From Beverwykella pulmonaria (lineage: Eukaryota > Ascomycota > Dothideomycetes > Pleosporales > Melanommataceae), in contig BCHH01000013.1 of assembly GCA_001599595.1 (NCBI GenBank), positions 478,543 to 542,542 on the forward strand: DNA of 64,000 bases. Reading direction: 5' to 3'. Made by a program: the position numbers and the translations under genes. Shown here in pieces: positions 12,101 to 23,038 of this stretch (position 1 is its first letter; the number at the start of each line of letters is the position of its first letter). Under the pieces are notes generated by a model that ran no database searches, had not been told where the DNA came from, and saw only the letters and a program-made list of their open reading frames with translations.

Positions 12101-14314
12101 TGCCGCAATCGCAACTCACGGTCAAGTTCAAAACACCGCTCAGTGAGTGTTCGGTCTCCGTACCAATGGCGATCACTATGAACGACCTATATCAAATCGC
12201 TTTCCGTGTCTCTAAGGGGCGGCATCAGGCTTTCGAATTGCATCAGCGCGACCGACTACTTTTGCCATCCCTCGAACTCGCGAAACTATACCTCAGCAGC
12301 AATCATGATGTCTTCATTATTCCACTGGGCTCAGCCTCTAACAATTTGAGTAGTGAGGCCGAAGATATGTGTCTAGTCAAGGTATACGACGGATATGATA
12401 CTCCCGTCATCTCCTATTGGGAATCTAAAACCACGACAAAGACGCTGGGCTCGACGGTCTTTCGATACTACCGAGCGAAATTTATCCAGTATGCTTCGAC
12501 ACATATCAAAAATCCTTTCATTATTAGGACCGATATGGAGAACATTGGCGATAACAGCATTCGTGGGCATACACGTGATCACTGGGAGCAGCTTGCGGCT
12601 TTTTTTAACCGCAGTCATGCAACCGGCTGCCTCGCATCAGAGCCTGTCTGGGACAAGAAGGAAGATGAACAGGAGCGAGAGCAGGTGTCTGACTCACAGC
12701 CGCTTGTGTTCAAGCTCAAGCTAAGCAAAGCACCCAGCGGACGCACTCGAAGGCTTAAGCGGAAGACTTTGACACGATTAGATGTTCTGAAGCAGATGTT
12801 CGACGCCTGGGTCAATCGGCTACTAGCATATAGTTTCAATTGCCACGTAGGCCTTGTCACAATCCGATCAACTGCAACACTAAACCAGGAGATCACTCAC
12901 TGCGTCGAAGAATTTCGCCACCAAATGAACTCGATGACCGCTTCTGGAGACACTGCGTTGTGGGACTCAATTGCACTGGCCGCTGATCAACTTCGCCATT
13001 ATGCTCAGCGTTATCCCAAAGTTCCTACACGTATACTTGTTTTTTCGGATGGCGAGGATACCAAGTCAAAACAGCGGGTTCATGATCTTTCGCTAAGACT
13101 CATGCAGGATGGCATACTCTTAGACTCATTTTGTCTAGGCGATGAAGGGGTCAACGATGACCTGATATGTCTTAGCTATCTTACTAATGGGTACAAGTTC
13201 GCGCCTAGCACTCTGGAAGAGGCCATGGCAATTTGCGAATTAGAACCTGTTCTCTCTCAACTAGAACGACCTGAAATTGCTATCCCAATCCAAGCTCGGC
13301 GCCATCTAAATAATCCATTTCTACGATTCGACAGGGCAATATACGAGGCCGATATTGACATAGTCACTCGAGACCACTACCCTGCTCGTAAAGAGCTCCC
13401 AGAACTCTCTGAATCCTTTGTCGAGCTAAACCAGTTTGCTCGCCGCTTCAATATTGCGAATCGATCCGACAGCAACCTTCGCCTGTCTCGCATTCACAAC
13501 GAAATTCGCGACTCTGGACAAAAGCCACACCCGTAAGTCAAGCCGCACCATGATTGTGTTATTTATCGACACTAGAAGCTTACTTCTGATTTAGATACTA
13601 CGATATCTATATTTGCGAATCGTCCTTCAATTTATGGAAGATCGTTATGCAGGGCCCTCCTGGCAGTTCATACGCTAATGGGACATTCCTATTGTACCTC
13701 GAGATGGGAGATGACTATCCACGTGTGCCACCTCAGGGCCGATTCATCACAAGTAGGTAACTTTAGGGTACAAAGTACATGTCTTATTTAAAAATCAATG
13801 AGATATCTCAGTAATTGGATTGCCCCTTTGGGGCATTCACTTATGCAAGAGGCAAGACATGACAGAAATACCCTAGCTTCCTCCCCCCCTCTACTTCGAA
13901 GAACTGACCCGAACTGACCTTTCCTCCCCAGGCATATACCACCCGAACATCAACCTGTAAGCCCAGTCCCAGCAGCATTGATGAGAAAAACTATTGACTG
14001 ATTTGTGCTAGACATGGCAAAATTTGCCACTCCATTTTCTCGCGCAGTTGGACCGTTGATACAAGTTGTAAAACGGTTCTGGACACTATCTATTCGCTCT
14101 TGTTAACCCCGGAATTTTCTGATCCCAGTAAAAACCCCAACCACCTAACGCTTTGAAGAACTGCACTAACTTCGTATCCTTACCCTTAGTCAATGCGGTT
14201 GTGACACTAAACTACCACTGGGACGAGGTTCAATTTAAGGAGGAAGCTGAAAATCATATCGCCAAGCACGCCACAAAGAGCAGAGCTCAGTGGAAGCAGG
14301 AGATTGTTGGCTAA
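9105..14314 (+). CDS. Ubiquitin-like / vWA / U-box / E2 (UBC) multidomain protein
   Basis: Seven exons (9105-9395, 9452-11414, 11465-13532, 13595-13752, 13932-13956, 14012-14127, 14190-14314) give 1581 aa with consistent phases. Residues 1-90 and about 105-220 look like ubiquitin-like folds. A vWA metal-site motif, DCSAS, is at 701-705. A U-box (PPEYLCPISAELMEDPV to about 955) starts near 887, followed by a third possible ubiquitin-like segment. The remaining vWA elements follow at about 1190-1340, with Thr in GDTALWD near 1247 and Asp in VFSDGEDT near 1279. The C-terminal 140 residues are an E2 fold with HPNINLHGKIC, catalytic Cys1507, the downstream SRSWT Trp and a terminal AVVTLNYHWDEVQF helix region. 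U-boxes bind E2s and E2s carry ubiquitin on Cys, so this may be a self-contained E2-E3. The splice donor at 11415 (gtcact) is weak but needed for frame. Substrate and role are unknown. Confidence 0.85.
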
Positions 14315-15045
14315 CACTACAACGCTTGGGGCGAAAATGGGAACAATGGACGGAATGCAGCATAGAGTAGACGATGTGGAATATGGATTGAAGATGGAAT
14401 GCATCACGAAAGAACAGGGAAAGCGAAAACGAAAGCTAGATGATTTATCAAAAGTTTTATGGTAAGGGGATGGTTACGGAGTTTCAGGCGGATTTCAAAC
14501 ACCTAGGTAGATCAACACAATGAGAATGGCTGCATATAAAAATTATTAACCGCACTTTCTGCAAGGTGTGATAATTGCAACATGGACTTTTGGAGGCCCA
14601 AAAGTATTGTTGCGGGCATTGAAGGTCGTCAAGGTACTAGATGGGTAACTCACCTCAATGAGTGATAAGTACAGCCTGAAATTTATCAGTACTAGAAGTG
14701 TCCGCAGAGGGTAGTTCGTCGAAAGTCTGCTATAGCTGTGGATATGGCGGAGCATACTTCTATGATTCCTCTAATTATTTCGAAATCAAGATAATCTATA
14801 ACAACAGCATTGGCACTAGGAGGGATATATATACTAACAACATGATGTCCCATTCAATTGCGAACACAAGTTCCGACTTGACCGAACAATACTGTTACAA
14901 AATGACCAGAAAATCCTAATTATCGACAGCCGTCGGTATGTGTGCAGGAAATGCATCTTGGTTTTCTACCGTATACGCCGGCAATGCTTAACACCCCATT
15001 CCATAGCACCATTCGATCACCCATCCAGCACGTTCCAGCTTACAC
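14315..15045. other. Convergent intergenic region
   Basis: This lies between the 3' ends of the E2/U-box fusion gene and ELP3, which point toward each other. It is AT-rich and shows no frame longer than about 70 codons with any protein-like character. It presumably holds both 3' untranslated regions. Confidence 0.5.
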
Positions 15046-16865
15046 TTACCATCTCTCCCATTCCGGCTCCAGCGTCTTACTCATATATGGCCCATCAAGC
15101 CAATACCCCAACTTTGCATAATAACTTCTGACACCCACCCCCGAAATCACAGAGATCTTCCGACTCCCGTGCTCCTCCCGTGCGATCCGCTCCGCCTCCT
15201 CCATCAATAGTGTGCCGAACCCCTGATGTTGGAATTTCTTCGGATCGCGTGCGTGCACCGGGACCGCCGAGCCATAGACGTGCAACTCTCTGACCAGACT
15301 TGTAGGCTGGGATATTAATTCGGGCCGGAACGTGTGCTCCTTGGAGCACTGTCTGAGCCGCAGCAGTGCGATAAGGATGTCCTGCTTGGGGTCTTCGTAC
15401 GCGAGGAACGTCTCCCAACCGCCATTCGCTGTGTAGTCTCTCCGCACGAGCTCGACTTGATCGGGCCGAATCTTGTGCTTCACTTCGTTGATGCCGACTT
15501 CTCTTGTGCGCACATCGCGACACGTAGTCCCGAAGTCTTTCATCCTCGCTAGCGCCAGCTCTCTCAAGTTCCCGTTTTCCACGCCCGAGGTCACGAGTGG
15601 CATGGGAATGTCGCGCTGCACGCGGTAGATACGCGTCCATGGGGGAACGAGAGCGAGGATTCGGGCTACAATGTCGATGAGGGCGTTGGGAGTGTAATTC
15701 TTGTACCTCCCTGTCCGCCAGAGCTCGTACAGGCCTGTGCCCCGGATCACGAGCGTAGGGTATATTTTGAGCCCGTCGGTGCGAAAATCCGGGTTCGAGA
15801 AGTACTCTACGAACTGGTCGAGGTCGCGCTCCATGCCCACATTGGGGAGGTCCGGCATCATGTGGGACACGACTTTAAAGCCCGCGTCTTTGGACAGACA
15901 AAACGTTTTTGCAACGGCGGCGACGGTATGGCCGCGGTTTGTATCCCGAGCAACGTCTTCGTAGAGGGATTGCACGCCGATTTCGAGACGCGTGCACCCA
16001 TAGCGCAGCATGGAGGAGAGGTGCGTGTCGAGACAGTAGTCGGGTCGTGTTTCGATGGTGATGCCTACGCATTTGATATTGCTCATTTCGCCCGCGGCGA
16101 CGGCTTCATCAACGTCTTTGGTCTGGTACCCGGAAAGCGCATTGTGCAGTTGGGAAATGAATTCATCGCGGTAAGACTCCGGGAGAGACATGAAGGTTCC
16201 GCCCATGATGATGTACTCTACCTTGTCGACGCTGTGACCGAGGGACTTGATCTGGTCTACGCGACCGCGTGCTTGCTCGTACGGGTCGTACCGCGCGCGG
16301 ATGGCACGCATGGAAGTCGGTTCATAGCCTGTGTAGGACTGCGTCGAGTACTCGAAATCGGAGTCCGGACCTCCAGGGCAGTAGACGCATATGTTGCCCG
16401 TGTAGGATATGTGCGGGCAGCGGTGTGGTTTGCACATTACTGCTACTACTGCTATGCCTGATGATGTTCCTGCTTTACATATTAGTAGCCGACCAATCGT
16501 ACAAATTCTAGATCGAAACAGGTATCTTGAGTGGGACAGAAGATTTTGAACATACGAATCGGTTTAGCAATCAACTTGGGCAAGATATATTTCTTATAAT
16601 GCTCCGGCACTGCCGCAATAATCGCCGTGAGCGGCGGTTGGCTCTTCAAATAATGTTTCTTCGATATCTGACCCCTCAAGGCATTTAGATTTAAATCTTT
16701 CTTGGGCTTTGAGCCGTCGGCTTGTGCCTCATAGTCTTGGATGAGCGCAGAGGCAATATCGGCGCATGCACGCATGTACCGCTCATTTTCGGGGGGCAGT
16801 TTAACGTTTTTGGGGATGTGCCGGTGTTTTGGGGTCCGCGTCTCTGTTAGAGTTAACGTCGCCAT
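15046..16865 (-). CDS. ELP3: Elongator complex catalytic subunit Elp3
   Basis: Two exons on the minus strand (16865-16556, 16469-15046) flank an 86 bp intron and encode 577 aa, close to yeast Elp3. Elp3 carries out the uridine-34 wobble modification of tRNA within the six-subunit Elongator complex. The radical SAM cysteines are seen in [19 protein letters not shown], with the CxxC at the end. The middle contains the conserved [11 protein letters not shown] and [11 protein letters not shown] motifs of the SAM barrel. The C-terminal GNAT-type acetyltransferase domain has [14 protein letters not shown], the acetyl-CoA loop, and ends [16 protein letters not shown]. The intron join restores [16 protein letters not shown], a conserved Elp3 stretch, which supports the splice sites. 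Confidence 0.97.
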
Positions 16866-18092
16866 GTTGGAGATTTGAGGGCGAGGGACGGTGTGGTTGA
16901 GGATGAGGCTCTTGGTAGAGTCACGGGTGGGGTGGATTTTTAGAGATCGATATCAGATCCGGCTAGGTGATGTTGGGGATAGCGCGAATCGCTTGTGTTG
17001 AGCCTTCTCCAACTGCCCAAGTGTCTTGCAGTCTTCGTTTCCTCCTCATATCAACACGCACTGTCTTCGTAGCCGTGAGCGCTCTCCAATGCGATAATCC
17101 ATGTACCAGGCTCAGTCACATACTGGCTGATCAGAGAAACCATTATGCCCTCCACGAAGACTTATCAGGTTCTTCCTAGCAGTTAACCACCGCGTAAATA
17201 AACTGTGGAATACGCAAAGTCCATCAAGACGGACGAAGCTACAGACATGCACTCTTTGCTTCATCTTCCAGTTATCTTTCTGGTCACAATGTGTTCACTA
17301 TACTGTTGCCGCGCTCTCCTAAGGCATTCTTGTCCACTTAGCAGCTTCTCCCCGCCAACACGGCGGTATTCGTATTTAGTTCCTTCATTGACAACGCTCT
17401 CCTATGTCATAGGTCCGGTAATATTTGTGCTGTAGTAGTCATGAGCGGGTGCATCAAGCCAAGGTTTCCAGAACATATCGCTACTTCACACTGACGACCG
17501 GATAACCATCTCGACGATTGAGAAATAATAGGCTTGTCATGGTTTGGAGACTCTACGTGGCTGAGCTATGCTCACATGAGAGCTTTATAATTAACTTGGC
17601 ATACGAGTGGTACGGGAAGATCTGATGAATCGTGGTAGTGAGGTATGAGGCATCATGTAAATGTTGTGGGTTCGACATCAGAGAAGAATGAGGCAACTGA
17701 AAAATTCGAGGTATATGTTCAATCTAGAAGTGTATACCCAGTCCTTTAGTTGCAGCATTCAATTTTGGATCTTTGGTTTTGATCCACAGCACGAAACAAT
17801 CTAGTGAGTGATGCGAGCATGTGACTTTCACATCACGTGTTGGGCTTTTGCGGAATCTAGAATTATCAAGATAGTTCACCATCTGTTTCGATTTTTGATA
17901 TGAAGCATAAACCCATGCGACGAGGTATTTTCGTGCCAAAAAGGTCTTGGTGCAAGGATCATTTTAGATTGGCGAGTGCATTTCGGAAGTGCTTGACCGC
18001 ACCTCGTCTCCGCACACCCATCTCTACGCAACCCGCAAATCTCTCCATCCTCTCCCCGCCAGATCTGCTTTCGTGGCAGCTCCATTGTCACG
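16866..18092. other. Divergent intergenic region, ELP3 and succinyl-CoA ligase promoters
   Basis: A 1.2 kb spacer between two divergently transcribed genes. I found no gene in it; frames of 60-76 codons at 16967-17179 and 17205-17435 lack any family signal. It contains a CACGTG site inside tcacatcacgtgttggg near 17835. Confidence 0.5.
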
Positions 18093-19465
18093 ATGCAGGC
18101 CCTCCGACGCCCGCTGAGCTCCGCCCTCCGAACCGCCGCGGCGCGGCAAGGATACTCTACGAGCTCGTCGCCATACTCGCAGACAATCAAGAACCTCCGC
18201 ATCAACAGCTACACAAAGGTGCTCTACCAGGGCTTCACGGGAAAGCAGGGAACGTGAGTGGAATATTTAGAGTCTACAGCGAGGGATGGTATGGTTGACA
18301 GAGTGACAGATTCCACGCCCAGCAGGCCATTGAATATGGTATGCGCCCGCACCGAGCACCCGCCCAGATAATGTCGAGGAGCCCAATTGACACCCCAGAT
18401 AGGCACAAAAATCGTCGGCGGCACGAACCCCAGGAAGGCGGGCACTGAACATCTCGGCAGGCCCGTGTTTGCGACCGTAGAGGAGGCTATGAAAGAGACG
18501 GGAGCGACCGCGTCCGCCATCTTCGTCCCGTACGAATTACCCCCGCGTACCGCTGCATACAGGATGGATGATCTGACAGAATTATAGGCCACCGCTTGCG
18601 GCGAAAAGTATTGAGGAGGCCATTCTCGCAGAGATCCCGCTGGTTGTGACGTAGGTGTGCATATACCCTTCTGAAATGTTGAAACTTACTTTGGAGTACA
18701 GCATCACCGAGGGCATCCCGCAGCATGGTACGGAATCCACATCTACTACTAGCAATGGATGAAACTAACATCAGTAGACATGGTCCGCATCACAGACATG
18801 CTCAAGTCCCAGAGCAAGACCCGCATGGTTGGGCCCAACTGCCCTGGTATCATCGCTCCCGTACGCCTGCCCTTGACCCTTCCATGCACTCCGTTTTATC
18901 TAATATATACCAGGGCCAATGCAAAATCGGAATTATGCCCGGCTTCATCCACAAGCGCGGCCGCGTCGGCATCGTCTCCCGCTCCGGAACCCTTACTTAC
19001 GAAGCCGTGAACCAGACAACCCAAGCAGGTCTCGGGCAATCGCTCGTCGTCGGAATCGGCGGCGACCCCTTCTCTGGCACCAACTTTATCGACTGCTTGA
19101 AGGTATTCCTAGAAGATGAAGAGACGGACGGCATCATTCTGATTGGCGAGATTGGTGGCTCTGCTGAGGAAGATGCTGCGGACTTCTTGAAGGAGTACAA
19201 CACAAAGAACATACCTGTGGTCAGCTTTATCGCCGGTATCTCTGCACCACCAGGCAGGAGAATGGGTCATGCTGGTATGGATTACTCCCCAGATCGAGCT
19301 CCGATTCAATGCTAATGTCGTATAGGCGCCATTGTCAGCGGCGGAAAAGGCGACGCCAACTCCAAGATCAAGGCTCTTGAGGCCGCCGGTGTCGTCGTCG
19401 AGCGCAGCCCCGCAGCCCTAGGTAAGACATTGTACGATCAGTTCGTGAAGCGCGATCTAGTATAA
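18093..19465 (+). CDS. LSC1: Succinyl-CoA ligase alpha subunit, mitochondrial
   Basis: Eight exons (18093-18253, 18310-18338, 18403-18529, 18588-18650, 18702-18727, 18778-18860, 18914-19274, 19326-19465) encode 329 aa, the same size as yeast Lsc1. The enzyme is the TCA-cycle step that converts succinyl-CoA to succinate with nucleoside triphosphate formation, acting as a heterodimer with the beta subunit. The N-terminus [19 protein letters not shown] is Arg-rich without acidic residues, a typical mitochondrial presequence. The CoA-binding fold follows ([20 protein letters not shown]), then [16 protein letters not shown]. The active-site histidine that becomes phosphorylated lies in RMGHAGAIVSGG. 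Exons as small as 26 and 29 bp are needed to keep the conserved sequence, and all phases close correctly. Confidence 0.96.
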
Positions 19466-19776
19466 AGTGTCGAACAGAAGAATCGAATTCCTTTTCGTAT
19501 GATTGATCAATCTTAGAGCGAGCTTGCGCGGGTCATGGCAGACTGTCGATGCTGCTTCAAGGAGGTTAGAGCCCCGTCTTGTACATTTAGTCATTTAGAG
19601 CAATGTTCAAGTGTGTGCATCGTATAAGAAAATTTCTACTGCGAATATACTTTGGCTCGTGAAGACTGGCAGATCGATGGTCCAAGCTCGAGTTTTTCTC
19701 CCCGCAGAAACCTCCGAGAATTGTTTTCGAAGCGCACGACACCACGCTTGTTCTCCACCATTGCGTCCCTAACACA
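19466..19776. other. Short intergenic region
   Basis: This 311 bp stretch holds the 3' end of the succinyl-CoA ligase gene and the promoter of the methyltransferase gene. I see no other feature. Confidence 0.5.
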
Positions 19777-20872
19777 ATGTCGAAGAATAAAAAACAGCGC
19801 GCCCGCCGCGAAGCAAAAGAAAACCATCGTAGAAAAGCCCAACAAACGATTCCCGCCGCAGCCAACAAACCCCTCTCGACACCTCGCCCTTCATCCAAAC
19901 CCAACTCCAAGTCCACCCCCAAACCTTCAACCCCAAGATCGAAGAACCCCTCGATTGTAAAAGAGAAAGCAACGCCCCAGGCGTCTCAAAAACATGGCAT
20001 CCCATTCGGGGAATACGACAACATCCTTCTCGTTGGCGAAGGCGACTTCAGCTTCGCGCACAGCCTGTGCATGGCGCACGGGTGCGCGAATGTAACTGCT
20101 ACAAGCTTCGATGCTATGGAGGACGTGGTGATAAAGTACTTACTTCTTCTCTCAATTCTCCGTTCACTACTTGGAACGCAGACTGACTGATTGGCGAAGA
20201 TACCCGCAATTCGAGTCCACCAAGCAAGAACTCGAAGATCTAACGCCGCCGGTTCCTATATTCCACGATATCGACGCAACGCGCCTATCATCCTACAAGA
20301 TCCTTCGACACAGAAACGAAGATGGAGTCGAGGAATCCTGGGATACAGTGGCGTTTATGTTTCCGCATACGGGCGGGCTGTCCACGGATGTAAATCGGCA
20401 GGTAAGGAGTAACCAGGCGCTACTCGTGGGCTTTTTTGAGAGCTGTCTCGAGATCAGAGGCAAGGATAAGAGTAAGAAGGGAGATGGGCAGAAGAGGAAG
20501 AATAAAGGCGTGCCGTTTTTGAAAGTCGGCGGGAAGATTATCGTCACGTTGTTTGAAGCGAGTCCGTATACGCTGTGGAATATCCGCGATCTCGCGCGGC
20601 ACACGGGGCTCAGGGTCGTCGAGTCGTTTAAGTTTTGCTTTGCGGATTATCCGGGGTATAGCCATGTGCGCACTTTGGGTACGATAGAAGGAGGGGGAGG
20701 GTGGAAAGGCGAGGAGAGGGAGGCAAGGATGTATGTATTTGAGAAGGTGGAGATGGAGGGGGAGAAGCAAGAAAAGGCGGGGTTGAAGGAGAATCAGGAT
20801 AGGAAGAAGATGAGAAATGGGGATGGGTTGAAGAGGGGGCGGGAGAGCGATGAGGATGAGGAGGATGACTGA
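19777..20872 (+). CDS. Bmt5-like 25S rRNA (uracil-N3) methyltransferase
   Basis: Two exons (19777-20135, 20200-20872) encode 343 aa. The SAM-binding signature LLVGEGDFSFAHSL is diagnostic of the DUF2431/Bmt5 family, whose yeast member methylates a 25S rRNA uridine in the nucleolus. A second family motif is VAFMFPHTGG. The typical strand and helix region GGKIIVTLFEASPYTLWNI follows, then FADYPGYSHVRT. Both ends are lysine/arginine-rich low-complexity tails (MSKNKKQRARREAKENHRRK at the start, KRGRESDEDEEDD at the end), as expected for a nucleolar protein. The intron join restores VVIKYPQFE. Confidence 0.9.
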
Positions 20873-21104
20873 AGGAGTGATCGGTGGTTGTGGAGAGTGG
20901 TATTCCTTAGAGCTGAGACATTGCTCGCTCGCTCATCACCCACTCGTGGCGCTAGGGACCTAATGCCTGTAACCCTATATATATACAGACCAGCCCAGCC
21001 GGAACTCGCCCAAAGCCGAAGATCGAAGATCGAAGAAAACCAAAGACCGTACGCCGACCTCGCTATGCATCGAACAACTCCTCTGGCCGAAAGTTGCACC
21101 TCCA

Positions 21105-22487
21105 TCAAGAAATAAACACCTTCCGCACCTCACTTTCCGGAAATCTCTCCCCATTCACACCACCCACCGGGTCCCTGACCCACCCCTTCTCCGTCCCTAC
21201 CTTCTCATTATACCCCTTCAACCTCTCCCTCCCGTAAATCCGGCCATTCGGCAGCACTACTGGATCATTCTCTACAATACTCTTTGTGTGGTGCGCGTAC
21301 GGCACGTTTCTGGCGAGAGCGTTGAGCTCGGTCGAGCAGATGGGGCAGACGGTTGTAGTGGAGGATGAGGCGTTGGCAGACGATGACGTGTATGCGGAGT
21401 GGCAGGAGGGCGTTTTCAGGGCGGAGAGGCCGGCGCTGAGCGCGATGTGGAGGAGCGGGCGCGGTGGGAGCGAGTACAGGTTGTGGTGGTCGGTCAGGAA
21501 GAGGTGGGCGAGGTAGTCCCAGCGTTCTGGGGAGTAGAGCGACTAGACAGGACGTTAGCAAGATACCCATATGCTCAAAACCTGCCCATTAATGTATGAT
21601 GCATGAAAGGGAAACATACCGCATACGGCTCTACCCCATCCCACGGCTTATACGCCAACAACCCCGCCGCCCTTCCAAGCAACTCAAAATCCGCACTCCC
21701 ACTCAAGAACTTCTTCGCATGCTGCCTTGCCTCAATCAACTTCTGCTCTGCGCCACCCCCAGGACTTTCCAACCCCGCCTCATGCCCCTGCCTCACCATC
21801 TCAATATACTGCTGCAGTCTCAACTGAAACTCCAAACTACTCCCTCCTTTCTTCAGCCCCTGCCCATTCTCCTTACACCAGTTTAGTGCCTCATTAGTAC
21901 GCTTCGCCTGGCGCAGCGACCGCTCGATCTTATGGCATGCGACAAACGCATCTACGTCGACGAGTTCCTCGATGTTCTTTTCCGATGCAAGATGCGCCGC
22001 CGCCTCGCTATATCCCTCTCTTAGCAAATAATCCACCAGCAGCCTATTCAACCGCACACGACTCCATTCATCATACTTGACGTCCACTAGACTCTTGACC
22101 TCAAACAAGTCTTGTAAATGCCCCAGTCGCGCCTTGCTATGTCTGTGTATCTTGAGCTCCTCCTCGTGCAGGCCCTCGAGTTTCCGCTTTAGCCCTTGCA
22201 TTTTGGATATCATGCTGTCGAGAGATTCGAGCGTGCTGTCGTGGGATGCACCAGAGGATTTGGTAGAGGCTTTGGAGGTGGAGGTAAGGGAGGTGAGGAG
22301 AGAAGTAGTCTCGCGCTCGAGATAACGTTGCGCGTTTTTGAAGTTGCGCCGGCTGAGCTCATAGGGCATACGGAGGAGGGGTTGGTCCTGGGGGTTTGTT
22401 AGATAAGGGAGGGGGAGAAAGGGAGGGGTGTAGTACTAGGAGGAGATGTGATTCTGCGTTGAGCTTCGTGGTGGTGAGTTCCGCCAT
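21105..22487 (-). CDS. FYV10: GID/CTLH ubiquitin ligase subunit Fyv10/Gid9 (MAEA)
   Basis: Three exons on the minus strand (22487-22437, 22387-21620, 21542-21105) encode 418 aa. In yeast the GID complex ubiquitinates gluconeogenic enzymes when glucose returns, and Gid9 with Gid2 forms its RING-type core. A LisH segment is visible (RLNRLLVDYLLREGYSEAAA), followed by the CTLH and CRA region (VACHKIERSLRQAKRTNEAL). The C-terminal degenerate RING reads CPICSTELNALARNVPYAHH, then VVLPNGRIYGRERL, the MAEA/Gid9 pattern that replaces a classic RING. The 17-codon first exon was chosen because it gives MAELTTTKLNAESHLLLDQP, the usual N-terminus. The gene converges with the Bmt5-like gene, 232 bp away. 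Confidence 0.93.
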
Positions 22488-23038
22488 GGCGGATTATGGG
22501 ATAGATGTGGTGGCGTAGGTGAGTGGTGGATCCGCGAATCGTATCTCCTGCTCCAGAAGAGACCTGTATGGGACTCAAGGGGTGTGGCGTGTAGGAGCGA
22601 CGTGAAGGACAGTGATTGAGGTTTGACGTGATATGAAGTGAAGCTTGAAGTGTTCTCGCGGGGCTCGTCACACACTCACAACATTGCTCACCAATCGGCA
22701 CGTGCTGCAATCGCCGCCTTCTAAGACGTTCAACCTCTTGTGCAAATCACAAATCATTCACATCGAACACGTCCTGGAAGTGATGGTAGGTTCATCTCAA
22801 TTTATTCATAAACTGCCGATCTAATAACTCCTCTAAGACCCCCATGCAATATTAAACGAGAATCCAGGTGCCTGGTCTACACATGCAGAAAGACGCTGAA
22901 GCACGCCCTGAGGAGATGTGCCAGCCTCACGCGCAGAAATATCCTGGACTCTGTACTTCCACCTTTGTTTTTGGTTTGATACTTACTTCCCACGGCTTGG
23001 AGGGGGCATGCACAGAAAAGCCTTAATTTTTGTTTCAC
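22488..23038. other. Intergenic between FYV10 start and ARB1 end
   Basis: This holds the promoter of the minus-strand FYV10 gene and the 3' end of the minus-strand ARB1 gene. Nothing else is recognisable. Confidence 0.5.

Noticed and set aside
15862..16461. 199-codon plus-strand open frame
   Set aside because: It is antisense to the ELP3 radical SAM exon and a by-product of GC-rich codon usage.
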